Positions 17,701 to 26,489 of a stretch of DNA of 64,000 nt are shown one piece after another. Every line of letters begins with the position of its first letter. Within the stretch, counting starts at the first letter, position 1. The stretch spans positions 3,410,001-3,474,000 of the forward strand of contig CAXXSS010000001.1 of assembly GCA_963676865.2 (NCBI GenBank). Direction: 5' to 3'. The stretch comes from JAAYUD01 sp963676865. GTDB lineage: Bacteria > Bacteroidota > Bacteroidia > Bacteroidales > Bacteroidaceae. The notes beneath the pieces were generated by a model, which saw nothing but the letters and a program-made list of their open reading frames with translations, was not told where the DNA came from and did not search any database. A program made the translations under genes and the position numbers.

Positions 17701-18998
17701 TAGCTTATTATTTCTTTTTTGTTAGAAAACGATTGATAAATAGGATGAATATGGAACAAGTTTTCACAATCAATGAACTGATATTGAAGACTAGCCTACA
17801 ATCTTTTCCTAATGCTGATGATGATAAGGAAGAAGCAGAAAAAGAGAAATATAGAAATATTGAAGATAAGGTGATGAGCATCCCTAAAAGTATTGTCAAT
17901 ACAATCTTCGATGCGATGAACGAATTGATACCGATTGAACGAATAGGAATGGCTATCTTCAGCAACATGATAAAAGAACCCGCATTTGTTTGCAATCCAG
18001 AATGGACAGAAATGCCTGAAGGTATTAAGCATGTATACGAAAATCATCGACTATTGTCCGAAGGTAACAGGCTATTTCTACCTTTATTGGTTGATGTGGC
18101 GGATGAACAGAATTGTGTCGGTGCTCTTTATTTAGAGTTGAGGCCCGGAATTGATATCGGAACAGATATCCTTTTGATACAACTGATTGCTGAATATATG
18201 GCTATTGTCGTAATGAATTCAATTCTAAATGTCGCTTCCGATTATCGGAATATTGAGTGGGTCAAAGAAGATCTTAATAAATCTCGATATGAAGAAGGTT
18301 TGCTTCATGTACAAAACATGGTGCTTGATAATTGCCTTTCGACCATTAAGCACGAAACAATTTATTATCCTAATAAAATAAAGCAAATTGTGACGCAACT
18401 CATTAATGGTAATGATTCGGACATGAAATCAGAAAATATCGAAACTATTGGTGAATTGACGGATTATTACAGAGGTATTTTTACCATACTTTATTCTTGT
18501 GCCGCTCGTCAGTTGGATGAAGTAACCTTTAGGCGATCGACAATTAATGTAGCTGAGTTATCTAATTATGCTTTAAAGTACTTCCGAAAAAAGAATAAAT
18601 ACGGAAATGATGTAACATTTTACGTGGAAGCTATTGAAGGGGAGATAATAGGCGATATTATCTTATTGCATTTCATGTTAGAAAATCTTATTAATGAATC
18701 TCTGCAACATGAGCTGTCTGGTAATCTTATCTTCAATATAAAAGATGATGGCGATTATATTCGTTTTGAATTTATAGATACCCGGCGCTCTTTCAGTACC
18801 AATGAACTAAACAAAATGTTCTATCCTCAAATGGAACGGATAGAATATATGATATGTCGTCAGATTATCAGAGAACACGATGAATACGCCGGGCGCAGAG
18901 GATGTCGAATTAATGCCGAACCTTATGAAGGTGGAGGATTCACAATATATTTTACGCTAATAAAAAGTACTGTTAAATATGGAAGAAACAAAATTTAA
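14736..18998 (+). CDS. Tandem sensor kinase-like protein (DUF5112-DUF5113 type)
   Basis: A 1420-residue protein built from two similar modules. Module 1: lipoprotein-like signal (LLSLCSC, about 15-23), TPR-like region (about 50-410), membrane helix 439-456, a helical segment aligning with a DHp domain (about 540-585) and an HATPase domain (about 660-798) with N-box NTLTENARKYT, G1 DTGRG (711-715) and G2 GSGFGL. Module 2 starts with a second signal-like segment with an internal lipobox (LQSC near 815), then a helical region, membrane helix 975-997, a GAF-like region, a DHp-like segment with His1206 (TIKHETIYYPNKI) and a poorly conserved HATPase-like end. Ser568 replaces the histidine in module 1, and the G boxes are missing in module 2. 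It overlaps the response regulator gene by 20 bp. DUF names are from recollection of the family. Confidence 0.85.
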   Translation: MMNLRSMSFIMGILILLLSLCSCEDLPSSREVHYVDSLNNISYKDRYINIVESSNKALQAYSVCRMYSRGKAEACNNLAFTYFMKMNFEKAEDLYNTVGSISKNEIELLIADIGLMKIYQRTAMNEAFYKKRNDAKKRMRHIDQDSYVNMRPHDVERYNYACSDFYITSAIYYYYLRQHEEAVSSINAVNSKWLTTDSCQWMYYHYLKGSASLCSGTTADEQKLNCFDELYMAWKAASLQKVIYFEANGLQSISDMLAARNSYQYFVIRRGYRLAEMNIRVDSIMPLRMAQRSLDIFNEYQDPYQVAGSLVTIAKYYNIHGLYTDAYQILVKALNLVNQHHQKYYHHKNPSELLLPFAPNDTVNRELHWINSERSKTVPEWLLSIREQLSVTYAGLGNKIASDYNRNAYLDILNYTRQDKLLENRYKALREELHKLNAIFIITLLGTALVILLLWRFNKYAREKDSQHNALLKYLLDECRHITTYSAEEASAKMEDLLQINHKNKDDITIRRIQMPYLAWVIDNRKALMQLSEEQDRLDKEKYLSQQHLIENKRQNITKKTCLSIVNSINPYIDRIVNEVYKLRADQDGDQDEVRKERLQYIDELVTTINDYNDILSQWIKMRQGSISLNIESFELNELFALIKKGRRTFEMKSQNLVIDDTDAIVKADKSLTLFMINTLTENARKYTSEGGSVHVCAELTDKYVEISVEDTGRGLSSDDIGKILGKKVYDSSFIGLKDAENIDSLKKAKGSGFGLINCKGIIEKYRKTNPLFDVCLFGIESTLGKGSRFFFRIPKGIKRTLIIFCCLFFSFALQSCHHEDEMKEKDAAIDSIAKIEKQPGFELLLNKASRYADLTYFSNVYKHHRQALLYADSAIACLNAHYKKYSKHPKYFMKLVGDGTPAEIEWWNRMYDSDFHVVLDIRNEAAVAFLALKELDGYEYNNDAYTSLYKLLGEDKSIGEYCRHLQRSATNKTVELFICFVLIIISSLAYYFFFVRKRLINRMNMEQVFTINELILKTSLQSFPNADDDKEEAEKEKYRNIEDKVMSIPKSIVNTIFDAMNELIPIERIGMAIFSNMIKEPAFVCNPEWTEMPEGIKHVYENHRLLSEGNRLFLPLLVDVADEQNCVGALYLELRPGIDIGTDILLIQLIAEYMAIVVMNSILNVASDYRNIEWVKEDLNKSRYEEGLLHVQNMVLDNCLSTIKHETIYYPNKIKQIVTQLINGNDSDMKSENIETIGELTDYYRGIFTILYSCAARQLDEVTFRRSTINVAELSNYALKYFRKKNKYGNDVTFYVEAIEGEIIGDIILLHFMLENLINESLQHELSGNLIFNIKDDGDYIRFEFIDTRRSFSTNELNKMFYPQMERIEYMICRQIIREHDEYAGRRGCRINAEPYEGGGFTIYFTLIKSTVKYGRNKI

Positions 18999-19710
18999 GG
19001 TCATCATTGTTGAAGACGTAAAATTGGAATTAAAAGGGACCGAAGAGATATTTCGCCACGAAATACCTAATGTCGAGATAATAGGTACTGCTATGACAGA
19101 AGCTGAGTTTTGGCCGTTGATGGAGAAACAGAAACCTGATATGGTATTGCTTGATTTAGGCTTAGGAGGTTCTACGACTATAGGAGTAGATATCTGTCGT
19201 CATATTTTTATGAAATATGAAGGGGTTAAAGTGCTCATCTTTACTGGCGAAACATCTAATGAAAAACTTTGGATTGACGTACTCAAAGCGGGAGCAGATG
19301 GAATCGTATTAAAGACTGGCGAACTATTGACAAAAACCGAAGTGCAAGCAGTGATGGATGGAAAACATTTTGTTTTCAATGAGCCTATACTCGAAAAGAT
19401 TATAGAACGTTATACGCGCTCTGTTGAAAATGAATACAAACGTCAAGAAGCTGTTATCGACTATGATATAGATGAGTACGATGAGCGCTTTTTACGCCAT
19501 TTGGCTTTGGGATACACTAAGGAAATGATCTCAAATTTGAAAACCATGCCATTGGGAGTAAAGTCTTTGGAAAAGCGGCAGAACGAACTGATAAACCGTC
19601 TGTTCACTTCGGAAGAGCGTTTGGATGGAGTAAATGCTACAAGACTTGTTGTTAAGGCACTTCAATTAGGTATTATTGATCTAAACAACTTGCATCCAGA
19701 TGAAGAATAG
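18979..19710 (+). CDS. Response regulator with HTH-like C-terminal domain
   Basis: A 243-residue regulator. The receiver domain has the acidic pocket (IVEDVK), phosphoacceptor Asp59 (MVLLDLGLGG), the conserved Thr (IFTGET) and Lys (VLKTG). The C-terminal 85 residues contain a helical domain (ERFLRHLALGYTKEMISNLKTMPLGVKSLEKRQNEL) that looks like a divergent LuxR-type DNA-binding domain. Its gene overlaps the giant sensor by 20 bp and is overlapped by the transporter gene by 11 bp, so it is the likely partner of that sensor and may control the transporter. Confidence 0.88.
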   Translation: MEETKFKVIIVEDVKLELKGTEEIFRHEIPNVEIIGTAMTEAEFWPLMEKQKPDMVLLDLGLGGSTTIGVDICRHIFMKYEGVKVLIFTGETSNEKLWIDVLKAGADGIVLKTGELLTKTEVQAVMDGKHFVFNEPILEKIIERYTRSVENEYKRQEAVIDYDIDEYDERFLRHLALGYTKEMISNLKTMPLGVKSLEKRQNELINRLFTSEERLDGVNATRLVVKALQLGIIDLNNLHPDEE

Positions 19711-21157
19711 ATGGCAAATGCCGCATCCGGCAACGATGTTTCTGCTATTGACATTGGCAGTCATTATCGTTTCATGGGTTTGTGATATATATGGCCTGAG
19801 TATAACGCTTTCGCCATCCGGAGAAGAAATCCGTGTACAAAATCTACTGAACGCCGACGGCATGCGCTGGATGTTACAAAATTTAATAACCAATTTCACT
19901 AGTTTCACGCCATTGGGAATGGCTGTTATTGCCATATTCGGTTTGGGGCTTGCCAATCATTCGGGCTTTATAGATGCTTGTATTCGATATAGTCGCAGAA
20001 AACATAAAAACTTATCTCGCTATGTCATCGTATGGGTCATTGCTCTTGGATTATTATCCAATATTCTGGGAGATGCCGGATATATTATCTTGTTGCCTAT
20101 TGCAGCAGCCATGTTTAGGTCTGTAGGACTTAGTCCTATTGCAGGAATCATTACTGCATATGTTTCGGTGGCTTGTGGATACAGTGCAAATATCTTTCTT
20201 TCCATAATAGACCCTATCCTTTCTATTAATACAGAGAAGGCTGCATTTAATGCCCATGTATGGGATAGCAATATTGGTCCAATGTGCAATTATTATTTTT
20301 TCTTTGTTTCGACTATTGTTATAGGCTTCTTGATTTACTATATAACGAGTAAATCGTTATTGCCTTACATACAGCAGGGGCAAGAAACAATTTCTAAAGT
20401 AGATTATAAACCTTTATCGCGCAAAGAGCGTCGGGCATTCTATTTATCATTAATAATCGGAGCTATCTATTTCATCCTCTTTTTGCTTGTCGCAACTCTT
20501 CCCTTCGGTTTTTTAAGAGGAGTGGATGGAGGATTATTGTATTCTCCTTTTACAATGAATATACTTTCTATTTTATCTCTTGGAATAGCAATTATCGGAA
20601 CAGTCTATGGATTTTCTTCTGGGCGTTATCGCAATGATCGCGATGTCGTAAATGGCTTGATCTCTGCCGTGGATATGCTCAGTATCTTTTTTGTAATAGC
20701 TTTCTTCGCTTCTCAGCTTTATGCTTGTTTTAACTATTCGCACCTTGACAAATACATCGCTGTCAATTTTGCCTCGTTGCTCACCTCTATGTCAGCTAGT
20801 CCTCTCATAACTCTTATTTTATTCATTTTATTCACAGCTCTTATAAATCTGGTGCTGTGTTCGGCAACCGGGAAGTGGGCTTTTATGGCATTTATATTTG
20901 TTCCATATTTTGCTAAGATAGGTGTTTCTCCTGATGTTGTACAATGTGCTTTTCGCATTGGAGACAGCTCTACGAATGCAATAACGCCCTTTTTATTATA
21001 TATGCCATTGGTCTTAACTTATATGCAACAATATAATAAACAAATCACTTACGGCACTTTATTTCGATATACGTGGCGTTATACTTTGTATATATTAATT
21101 GCTTGGATTATTCTATTTACCTTTTGGTATCTGTGTGGAATACCTTTCGGCCGATAA
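19700..21157 (+). CDS. AbgT-family transporter
   Basis: A 485-residue polytopic inner-membrane protein with about 12 hydrophobic segments. The sequence (FTSFTPLGMAVIAIFGLGLANHSGF, near 65-90, and the later NLVLCSATGKWAFMAFIFVPYFAKIG) is characteristic of the AbgT family, whose members move p-aminobenzoyl-glutamate or export sulfonamide-like antimetabolites. The start overlaps the response regulator by 11 bp, implying translational coupling. Substrate not determined here; folate-related compounds are the family expectation. Confidence 0.9.
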   Translation: MKNRWQMPHPATMFLLLTLAVIIVSWVCDIYGLSITLSPSGEEIRVQNLLNADGMRWMLQNLITNFTSFTPLGMAVIAIFGLGLANHSGFIDACIRYSRRKHKNLSRYVIVWVIALGLLSNILGDAGYIILLPIAAAMFRSVGLSPIAGIITAYVSVACGYSANIFLSIIDPILSINTEKAAFNAHVWDSNIGPMCNYYFFFVSTIVIGFLIYYITSKSLLPYIQQGQETISKVDYKPLSRKERRAFYLSLIIGAIYFILFLLVATLPFGFLRGVDGGLLYSPFTMNILSILSLGIAIIGTVYGFSSGRYRNDRDVVNGLISAVDMLSIFFVIAFFASQLYACFNYSHLDKYIAVNFASLLTSMSASPLITLILFILFTALINLVLCSATGKWAFMAFIFVPYFAKIGVSPDVVQCAFRIGDSSTNAITPFLLYMPLVLTYMQQYNKQITYGTLFRYTWRYTLYILIAWIILFTFWYLCGIPFGR

Positions 21158-21170
21158 AAATATGTATTTT

Positions 21171-21881
21171 ATGGCAAATTCTTACTTTCAGTTTAAAAAG
21201 TTTACGATATATCAAGATAAATGTGCAATGAAAGTTGGCACTGATAGTGTTTTGCTCGGTGCTATGGCGTTAGTAAAGAGTGCAACAAATATTCTCGATA
21301 TTGGTACAGGAACCGGAATTATTGCATTGATGTTAGCTCAACGCAACGATACAGCTAAGATTACTACAATCGAAATAGATGATGAGGCCTCAAAGCAGGC
21401 CAAGGAGAATGTGGCGGCATCTCCGTGGAAAGAGAGAATCAATATTATAACTGGAGATTTTAATTACTACCAATTTTTACAAAAGTTTGATTGTATTGTA
21501 TCCAATCCGCCTTTTTATACCGAAGATCTGAAATGTCACGATCCTCTTCGTAACATGGCACGTCACACCGATTCATTGACTTTTGATGCTTTGCTTAGAG
21601 GAGTTCGTATTTTGTTGTTGGATAGGGGGGTATTTACGATCATTATTCCAAGTTCACAAGTTGAATCTTTTGTCTACACGGCATATGTATACGGATTATA
21701 TTTGTTCTCTCAAATAACAATCTATTCTAAACAACAAAAGGTCTCCAAGCGTTCTATCCTTGTCTTTTCTACTGCTAAACAATCTGTTCAGCATGAAGTT
21801 TTGGTTATTCATTCAGATGATGGAACATATACTGCCGAATTTAAAGCTTTAATGCATGATTTTTATTTGAGGCTTGTTTGA
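21171..21881 (+). CDS. trmN6: tRNA1(Val) (adenine37-N6)-methyltransferase
   Basis: A 236-residue SAM-dependent methyltransferase (YfiC/TrmN6) that methylates A37 of tRNA-Val. Motif I is ILDIGTGTGIIALML near residue 40, and the N6-adenine motif IV is VSNPPFY near residue 110. The open frame continues 72 bp upstream into the transporter gene; the ATG at 21171 is chosen because the family begins with FxFKxFxIxQDxCAMKVGTD. An ATG 9 bp earlier is possible. Confidence 0.92.
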   Translation: MANSYFQFKKFTIYQDKCAMKVGTDSVLLGAMALVKSATNILDIGTGTGIIALMLAQRNDTAKITTIEIDDEASKQAKENVAASPWKERINIITGDFNYYQFLQKFDCIVSNPPFYTEDLKCHDPLRNMARHTDSLTFDALLRGVRILLLDRGVFTIIIPSSQVESFVYTAYVYGLYLFSQITIYSKQQKVSKRSILVFSTAKQSVQHEVLVIHSDDGTYTAEFKALMHDFYLRLV

Positions 21882-22298
21882 AAATGGTTAAATGAAAATT
21901 AATAGAGTCTTTTTTTGTTCAGACGTATGTTACTGTCACAACCAACGAATGGTTACTGCGATAATTAACGAAATTATCATGAAATATTATTTTTAGTATA
22001 AACAATGTCCTTGCAGTAATGCGGGACTTAATATCTGCGTATATCTCAGTTCGGGATAATTAGTTAGGAAATAGAAATAAAAAGTTATTGAAGAAAAGCA
22101 ATAAATAACATTAAATAATAAAATTCAAAGAGATGCTCTTGATCGTTTTTTATTTATCCCCAGAAAACCTAAATAAGTACGTATTTATAACGTGGGGCAT
22201 TAAAAGTTTATGGAGAAATCTTTTTGTATTTCAAGGAAAAGCTGTAATTTTACACAATAATTTGAAATCAATTTGTATAATTTATAATTAGTTTTTAA
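21882..22298. other. 417-bp spacer upstream of gyrA
   Basis: AT-rich with no convincing gene. It contains a small dyad GATAATT-AACGA-AATTATC near 21959-21977 and, close to gyrA, a promoter-like pair TTTG (22223-22226) and TAATTTTA (22245-22252) with an 18-bp spacer. Nothing else is recognised. Confidence 0.5.
22223..22252 (+). promoter_or_regulatory. Candidate gyrA promoter
   Basis: TTTG-N18-TAATTTTA resembles the Bacteroidetes TTTG/TAnnTTTG promoter (last base differs). It has the same 18-bp spacing as the promoter read upstream of the phe operon. The gyrA start follows 46 bp later. Confidence 0.4.
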
Positions 22299-24848
22299 AT
22301 GCTTGAAGAAGATAAAATAATAAAGGTAAACATCGAGGATGAGATGAAATCATCGTACATTGATTATTCGATGTCTGTCATTGTTGCACGTGCTTTACCT
22401 GATGTTAGAGACGGATTCAAGCCGGTTCATCGCAGAATTCTGTATGGAATGATGGAACTGGGTAATACATCCGATAGACCAACAAAAAAATCAGCAAGAA
22501 TTGTGGGCGAAGTATTAGGTAAATATCATCCTCACGGTGATTCATCTGTATATTATGCGATGGTTCGTATGGCTCAGAGTTGGTCAATGCGTTATCCGTT
22601 AGTTGATGGACAAGGGAATTTTGGTTCGGTTGATGCCGATCCACCAGCTGCTATGCGTTATACTGAAGCCCGCTTGAATAAGATGGGTGAAGAGATGATG
22701 CAGGATCTCTACAAAGAGACTGTTGATATGGTGCCCAACTTTGATAATACTTTGGTAGAACCTTCTGTGATGCCTACACGCATTCCAAATTTGTTGGTCA
22801 ATGGTGCATCGGGTATTGCTGTCGGTATGGCAACTAATATGCCGACTCATAATTTGTCTGAAGTGATAGATGCTTGTATCGCTTATATTGAAAATAACGA
22901 CATCTCTGTAGATGAGCTAATGAAGTATGTCAAGGCTCCGGATTTCCCAACCGGAGGATACATCTATGGCATGAGCGGGGTTCGTGAAGCTTATGAAACG
23001 GGCCGCGGTAGGGTTATTATGCGTGCTAGAGCAGAAATCGAAACGGATGATTCTCATGATAAAATTATTATTACAGAAATACCTTATAATGTAGTCAAAT
23101 CAGATTTAGTGAAATATATCGCTGATTTGGTGAAAGAAGGAAAAATCACAGGAATTTCTGATATAAAAGATGAATCTTCAAAGCGTGACGGTATGCGAAT
23201 CGTCATTTATGTGAAGCGTGATGCCAATGCGAATGTATTGCTAAACAAATTATATAAGATGACCGCTCTTCAATCATCTTTCAGTGTGAATAATGTCGCT
23301 TTGGTCAATGGACGTCCTCAATTGTTGAATCTGCATGATATGATTAAATATTTTGTGGAACATCGCCATGAAGTGGTTATTCGCCGCACGAAGTTTGATT
23401 TAAGGAAGGCTCAAGAAAGGGCTCATATTTTAGAAGGTTTGATTATTGCTTCGGATAATATTGACGAAGTAGTACATATCATAAAGGGTTCTAAAACCCC
23501 TAGCCAGGCAATAGAGCGTTTGATGGACCGTTTTTCGCTTGATGAAATTCAGGCAAAAGCTATTACTGATATGAGATTAATTCAGTTGAATGGCTTGAAT
23601 CAGGATAAACTTCATCAAGAATATAGCGATATTGAAAAGCAAATCGCTTATTTGGAGCAAATACTTTCAGATCATTATCTCTGTATGAAAATTGTTACCG
23701 ATGAGCTACTTGAAGTAAAGGATAAATATGGTGATGCTCGTCGTTCTGAGATTGTTTATTCTTCTGAAGAATTTAATGCGGAAGATTTTTATGCAGATGA
23801 CGATGTTGTGATCACTATTTCTCATTTAGGCTATATCAAACGTACACCTTTGGTTGATTTTCATGCTCAAAATAGGGGAGGGGTTGGCTCTAAAGGTTCC
23901 CAAACTCGTGATGCAGATTTTGTAGAACATATATATCCCGCTACAATGCATAACACGATGATGTTCTTCACTCAGAAGGGGAAATGCTATTGGCTGAAGG
24001 TTTACGAAATTCCGGAAGGAACAAAGACTTCCAAAGGACGTGCCATTCAAAACCTACTTAATATCGACTCTGATGACAATGTCAATGCATATTTAAGAGT
24101 GAAAGACCTGAACGATGAAGAATTCATAAACAACCACTACATCGTATTTTGCACGAAGAAAGGTGTTGTCAAAAAAACATTGTTAGAACAATATTCTCGT
24201 CCACGTACTAATGGTATTAACGCTATCAATATTCGAGAAGATGACAAGGTTATTGAAGTACGTATGACAGATGGGACAAACGAAATAATCATTGCTGATT
24301 ATAACGGACGTGCTATTCGTTTTAATGAGAGCAAGATTCGAACGATGGGGCGTACAGCAACGGGAGTTAAAGGTATGTCGATTCTAAGTGATGATGAAAT
24401 TGTTGGCATGATTTGTATTAAAGATCTAAGTGAAAGTGTTATGGTTGTTTCCGAACAAGGTTATGGCAAACGCTCGAATGTCGAAGATTATCGTGTTACC
24501 AATCGAGGTGGAAAAGGAGTGAAGACGATGAATATTACCGATAAAACGGGAAAACTTATCTCTATTAAGTCGGTAACTGATGATAGTGATTTGATGATCA
24601 TCAATAAATCAGGTATTGTAATTCGGGTGCATGTGGCTGATTTTAGGATAATGGGAAGAGCCACTCAAGGTGTTCGCCTCATCAACCTAGACAAACGTGG
24701 TGATGAAATAGCATCTGTTTGTAAGGTTAATGCCGAAGAAGAAATCGATTTGGATCAAACAACACTGGAAAACACTTCTGATGTGCCTCTAAATGAAGAG
24801 GGCAGCGATACGGATGCCAACGATAATCTTTCAAATGACAATAATTAA
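22299..24848 (+). CDS. gyrA: DNA gyrase subunit A
   Basis: An 849-residue subunit A of DNA gyrase, the type II topoisomerase that introduces negative supercoils. The DNA-breaking Tyr lies in AAMRYTEARL near residue 119, and the quinolone-resistance region is HPHGDSSVYYAMVRMAQ (about 76-92) with Ser at the position of E. coli Ser83. The C-terminal beta-pinwheel contains the GyrA-box-like GRGGVGSKG variant (QNRGGVGSKG near 527), which distinguishes it from ParC. The tail is acidic. A TPR protein gene follows after 24 bp. Confidence 0.97.
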   Translation: MLEEDKIIKVNIEDEMKSSYIDYSMSVIVARALPDVRDGFKPVHRRILYGMMELGNTSDRPTKKSARIVGEVLGKYHPHGDSSVYYAMVRMAQSWSMRYPLVDGQGNFGSVDADPPAAMRYTEARLNKMGEEMMQDLYKETVDMVPNFDNTLVEPSVMPTRIPNLLVNGASGIAVGMATNMPTHNLSEVIDACIAYIENNDISVDELMKYVKAPDFPTGGYIYGMSGVREAYETGRGRVIMRARAEIETDDSHDKIIITEIPYNVVKSDLVKYIADLVKEGKITGISDIKDESSKRDGMRIVIYVKRDANANVLLNKLYKMTALQSSFSVNNVALVNGRPQLLNLHDMIKYFVEHRHEVVIRRTKFDLRKAQERAHILEGLIIASDNIDEVVHIIKGSKTPSQAIERLMDRFSLDEIQAKAITDMRLIQLNGLNQDKLHQEYSDIEKQIAYLEQILSDHYLCMKIVTDELLEVKDKYGDARRSEIVYSSEEFNAEDFYADDDVVITISHLGYIKRTPLVDFHAQNRGGVGSKGSQTRDADFVEHIYPATMHNTMMFFTQKGKCYWLKVYEIPEGTKTSKGRAIQNLLNIDSDDNVNAYLRVKDLNDEEFINNHYIVFCTKKGVVKKTLLEQYSRPRTNGINAINIREDDKVIEVRMTDGTNEIIIADYNGRAIRFNESKIRTMGRTATGVKGMSILSDDEIVGMICIKDLSESVMVVSEQGYGKRSNVEDYRVTNRGGKGVKTMNITDKTGKLISIKSVTDDSDLMIINKSGIVIRVHVADFRIMGRATQGVRLINLDKRGDEIASVCKVNAEEEIDLDQTTLENTSDVPLNEEGSDTDANDNLSNDNN

Positions 24849-24872
24849 TTATTAACTAATAAAACAACGATT

Positions 24873-26108
24873 ATGAAAAAGGTGATTTTAACTGTTTCCT
24901 TGTTCGTTGCATCTGTTTCTGTCTTTGCACAACAGAGTAGCGTGAAAGAAGCAAAAAGTATTATCGAGGGCACTAACCCTGATTTTGCTAAAGCCGAGCA
25001 GTTGATTAGCGCTGCTTTAAAAGACCCTTCGACAATGAATGATCCTGCAACTTGGAATATTGCCGGTCAGATTCAGTCAAAGGTCAATGAAAAGGAAAAC
25101 ACAAAACTTTATCTAAAACAACCTTTTGATACAACTAAAATGTATAATAGCATATTAGAGATGTATCAATATTTTCTGAAATGTGATGAATTGGCCCAAG
25201 TTCCCAATGAAAAGGGTAAGATTAAGAATAAATTCAGAAAAGAAAATGCCGATATCATGCTCAAGTCTCGTTCTAACTTGTTGAATGGCTTTGTTCAGTA
25301 TCTGAATAGTGGTGATAGTAAGAAGGCTTTGGATTTTTTCAAAACTTATGCCGATTCGCGTGATTATCCGATATTGGCAGATGCTAAATTGGCTCAGCAA
25401 AATGATACTATTCTTAATCAGTATGCGTATTATGCAATAGCAGCTGCATATAGAGAAAACGATTATGATATCGTGAAAAAGTACGCACCTGTGGGTATGA
25501 AGTATGAAAAGAACGCTTCTAATTGTTTACAGATATTAGCTGAAGTTTATAAAGCTAAGAAAGACTCTGTAGAATTTTTGAAAACAGTACAGGAAGGTGT
25601 TGCAAAGTATCCTTCTGAAAAATATTTCTTAGGTAGTGTTATCGATTATTATTCGGCTCATAATCAGAATGAGAAAGCGATGGAATTTGCTGATAGCCAA
25701 TTAAAAAACGATCCGAATAATAAGTTTATGGTTTTTGTAAAAGCATATCTTTATCAGATGATGAAGGATTACGATAATGCTGTGACTTATTACGATAAGG
25801 CTATTCAACTTGACCCTGCATATGTTGATGCTCTTTCTAATTTGGGATTAACTTATGTGCTTAAAGCTCAGTTTGTATCAGACAAGGCTACTACTAATGT
25901 AAATAGTCCTAAGTACAAGCAAGATCAAGCTGCCATTAAGGCTCTGTATGAGAAAGCAAGACCTTATTATGAAAAAGCTCGTGAATTGAAACCTGATAAT
26001 AAAGATCTTTGGGCACGTGGCTTGTATAGAGTTTATTATTGCTTAAATATGGCTCCTCAATTTGAAGAAATGGAGAAGATTCTTGGTATTGATAGCACTA
26101 AAAAATAG
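24873..26108 (+). CDS. Exported tetratricopeptide-repeat protein
   Basis: A 411-residue protein with a cleavable signal peptide (MKKVILTVSLFVASVSVFAQ). TPR motifs are clear in the second half (ALSNLGLTYVLKAQF, DYDNAVTYYDKAIQLDPAYVDALSNLG near 300-330), and the N-terminal half is also helical. It is probably periplasmic and acts as a protein-binding scaffold; no enzyme motif is visible. It follows gyrA by 24 bp and is closed by a strong terminator. Confidence 0.85.
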   Translation: MKKVILTVSLFVASVSVFAQQSSVKEAKSIIEGTNPDFAKAEQLISAALKDPSTMNDPATWNIAGQIQSKVNEKENTKLYLKQPFDTTKMYNSILEMYQYFLKCDELAQVPNEKGKIKNKFRKENADIMLKSRSNLLNGFVQYLNSGDSKKALDFFKTYADSRDYPILADAKLAQQNDTILNQYAYYAIAAAYRENDYDIVKKYAPVGMKYEKNASNCLQILAEVYKAKKDSVEFLKTVQEGVAKYPSEKYFLGSVIDYYSAHNQNEKAMEFADSQLKNDPNNKFMVFVKAYLYQMMKDYDNAVTYYDKAIQLDPAYVDALSNLGLTYVLKAQFVSDKATTNVNSPKYKQDQAAIKALYEKARPYYEKARELKPDNKDLWARGLYRVYYCLNMAPQFEEMEKILGIDSTKK

Positions 26109-26148
26109 TTTTTAGTATTATACAATAAAGACCATTAAAAATATTTCT

Positions 26149-26180
26149 GTCCGTTGCTTAATAAGCAACGGACTTTTTTT
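26149..26180 (+). terminator. Rho-independent terminator after gyrA and the TPR gene
   Basis: The arms GTCCGTTGC (26149-26157) and GCAACGGAC (26165-26173) pair perfectly around TTAATAA, followed by seven T residues. Confidence 0.92.
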
Positions 26181-26489
26181 ATACCTAAAATGTGACAGGA
26201 GTAATAGGATTATCAATTAAAGTTTTATTATAGTATTAAACATAATGTTGATTATAAAATAAATATAAGGATGTAATGATCGTTTGATATTTATGTGTTG
26301 TTGGAAAGTAAAGAATGATAAATGACAATGATATTGAGGTTATATGGATTCTGTTTAAAGCAAAGAATTATTTTTTTAGTATAGGCTTCATTTTTTGTTT
26401 CCTAAATTAAGTGGTATATTGCGAACTTATATCTATTTTTGTAATAGATTTAAAGAAATAACAACAGAGAAGATTTAAAGAAATTCCAG
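26181..26489. other. AT-rich spacer before the S41-like gene
   Basis: No gene is visible in these 309 bp. TATTTTTG at 26434-26441 fits the -7 promoter element and lies 49 bp before the next start codon. Confidence 0.45.
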
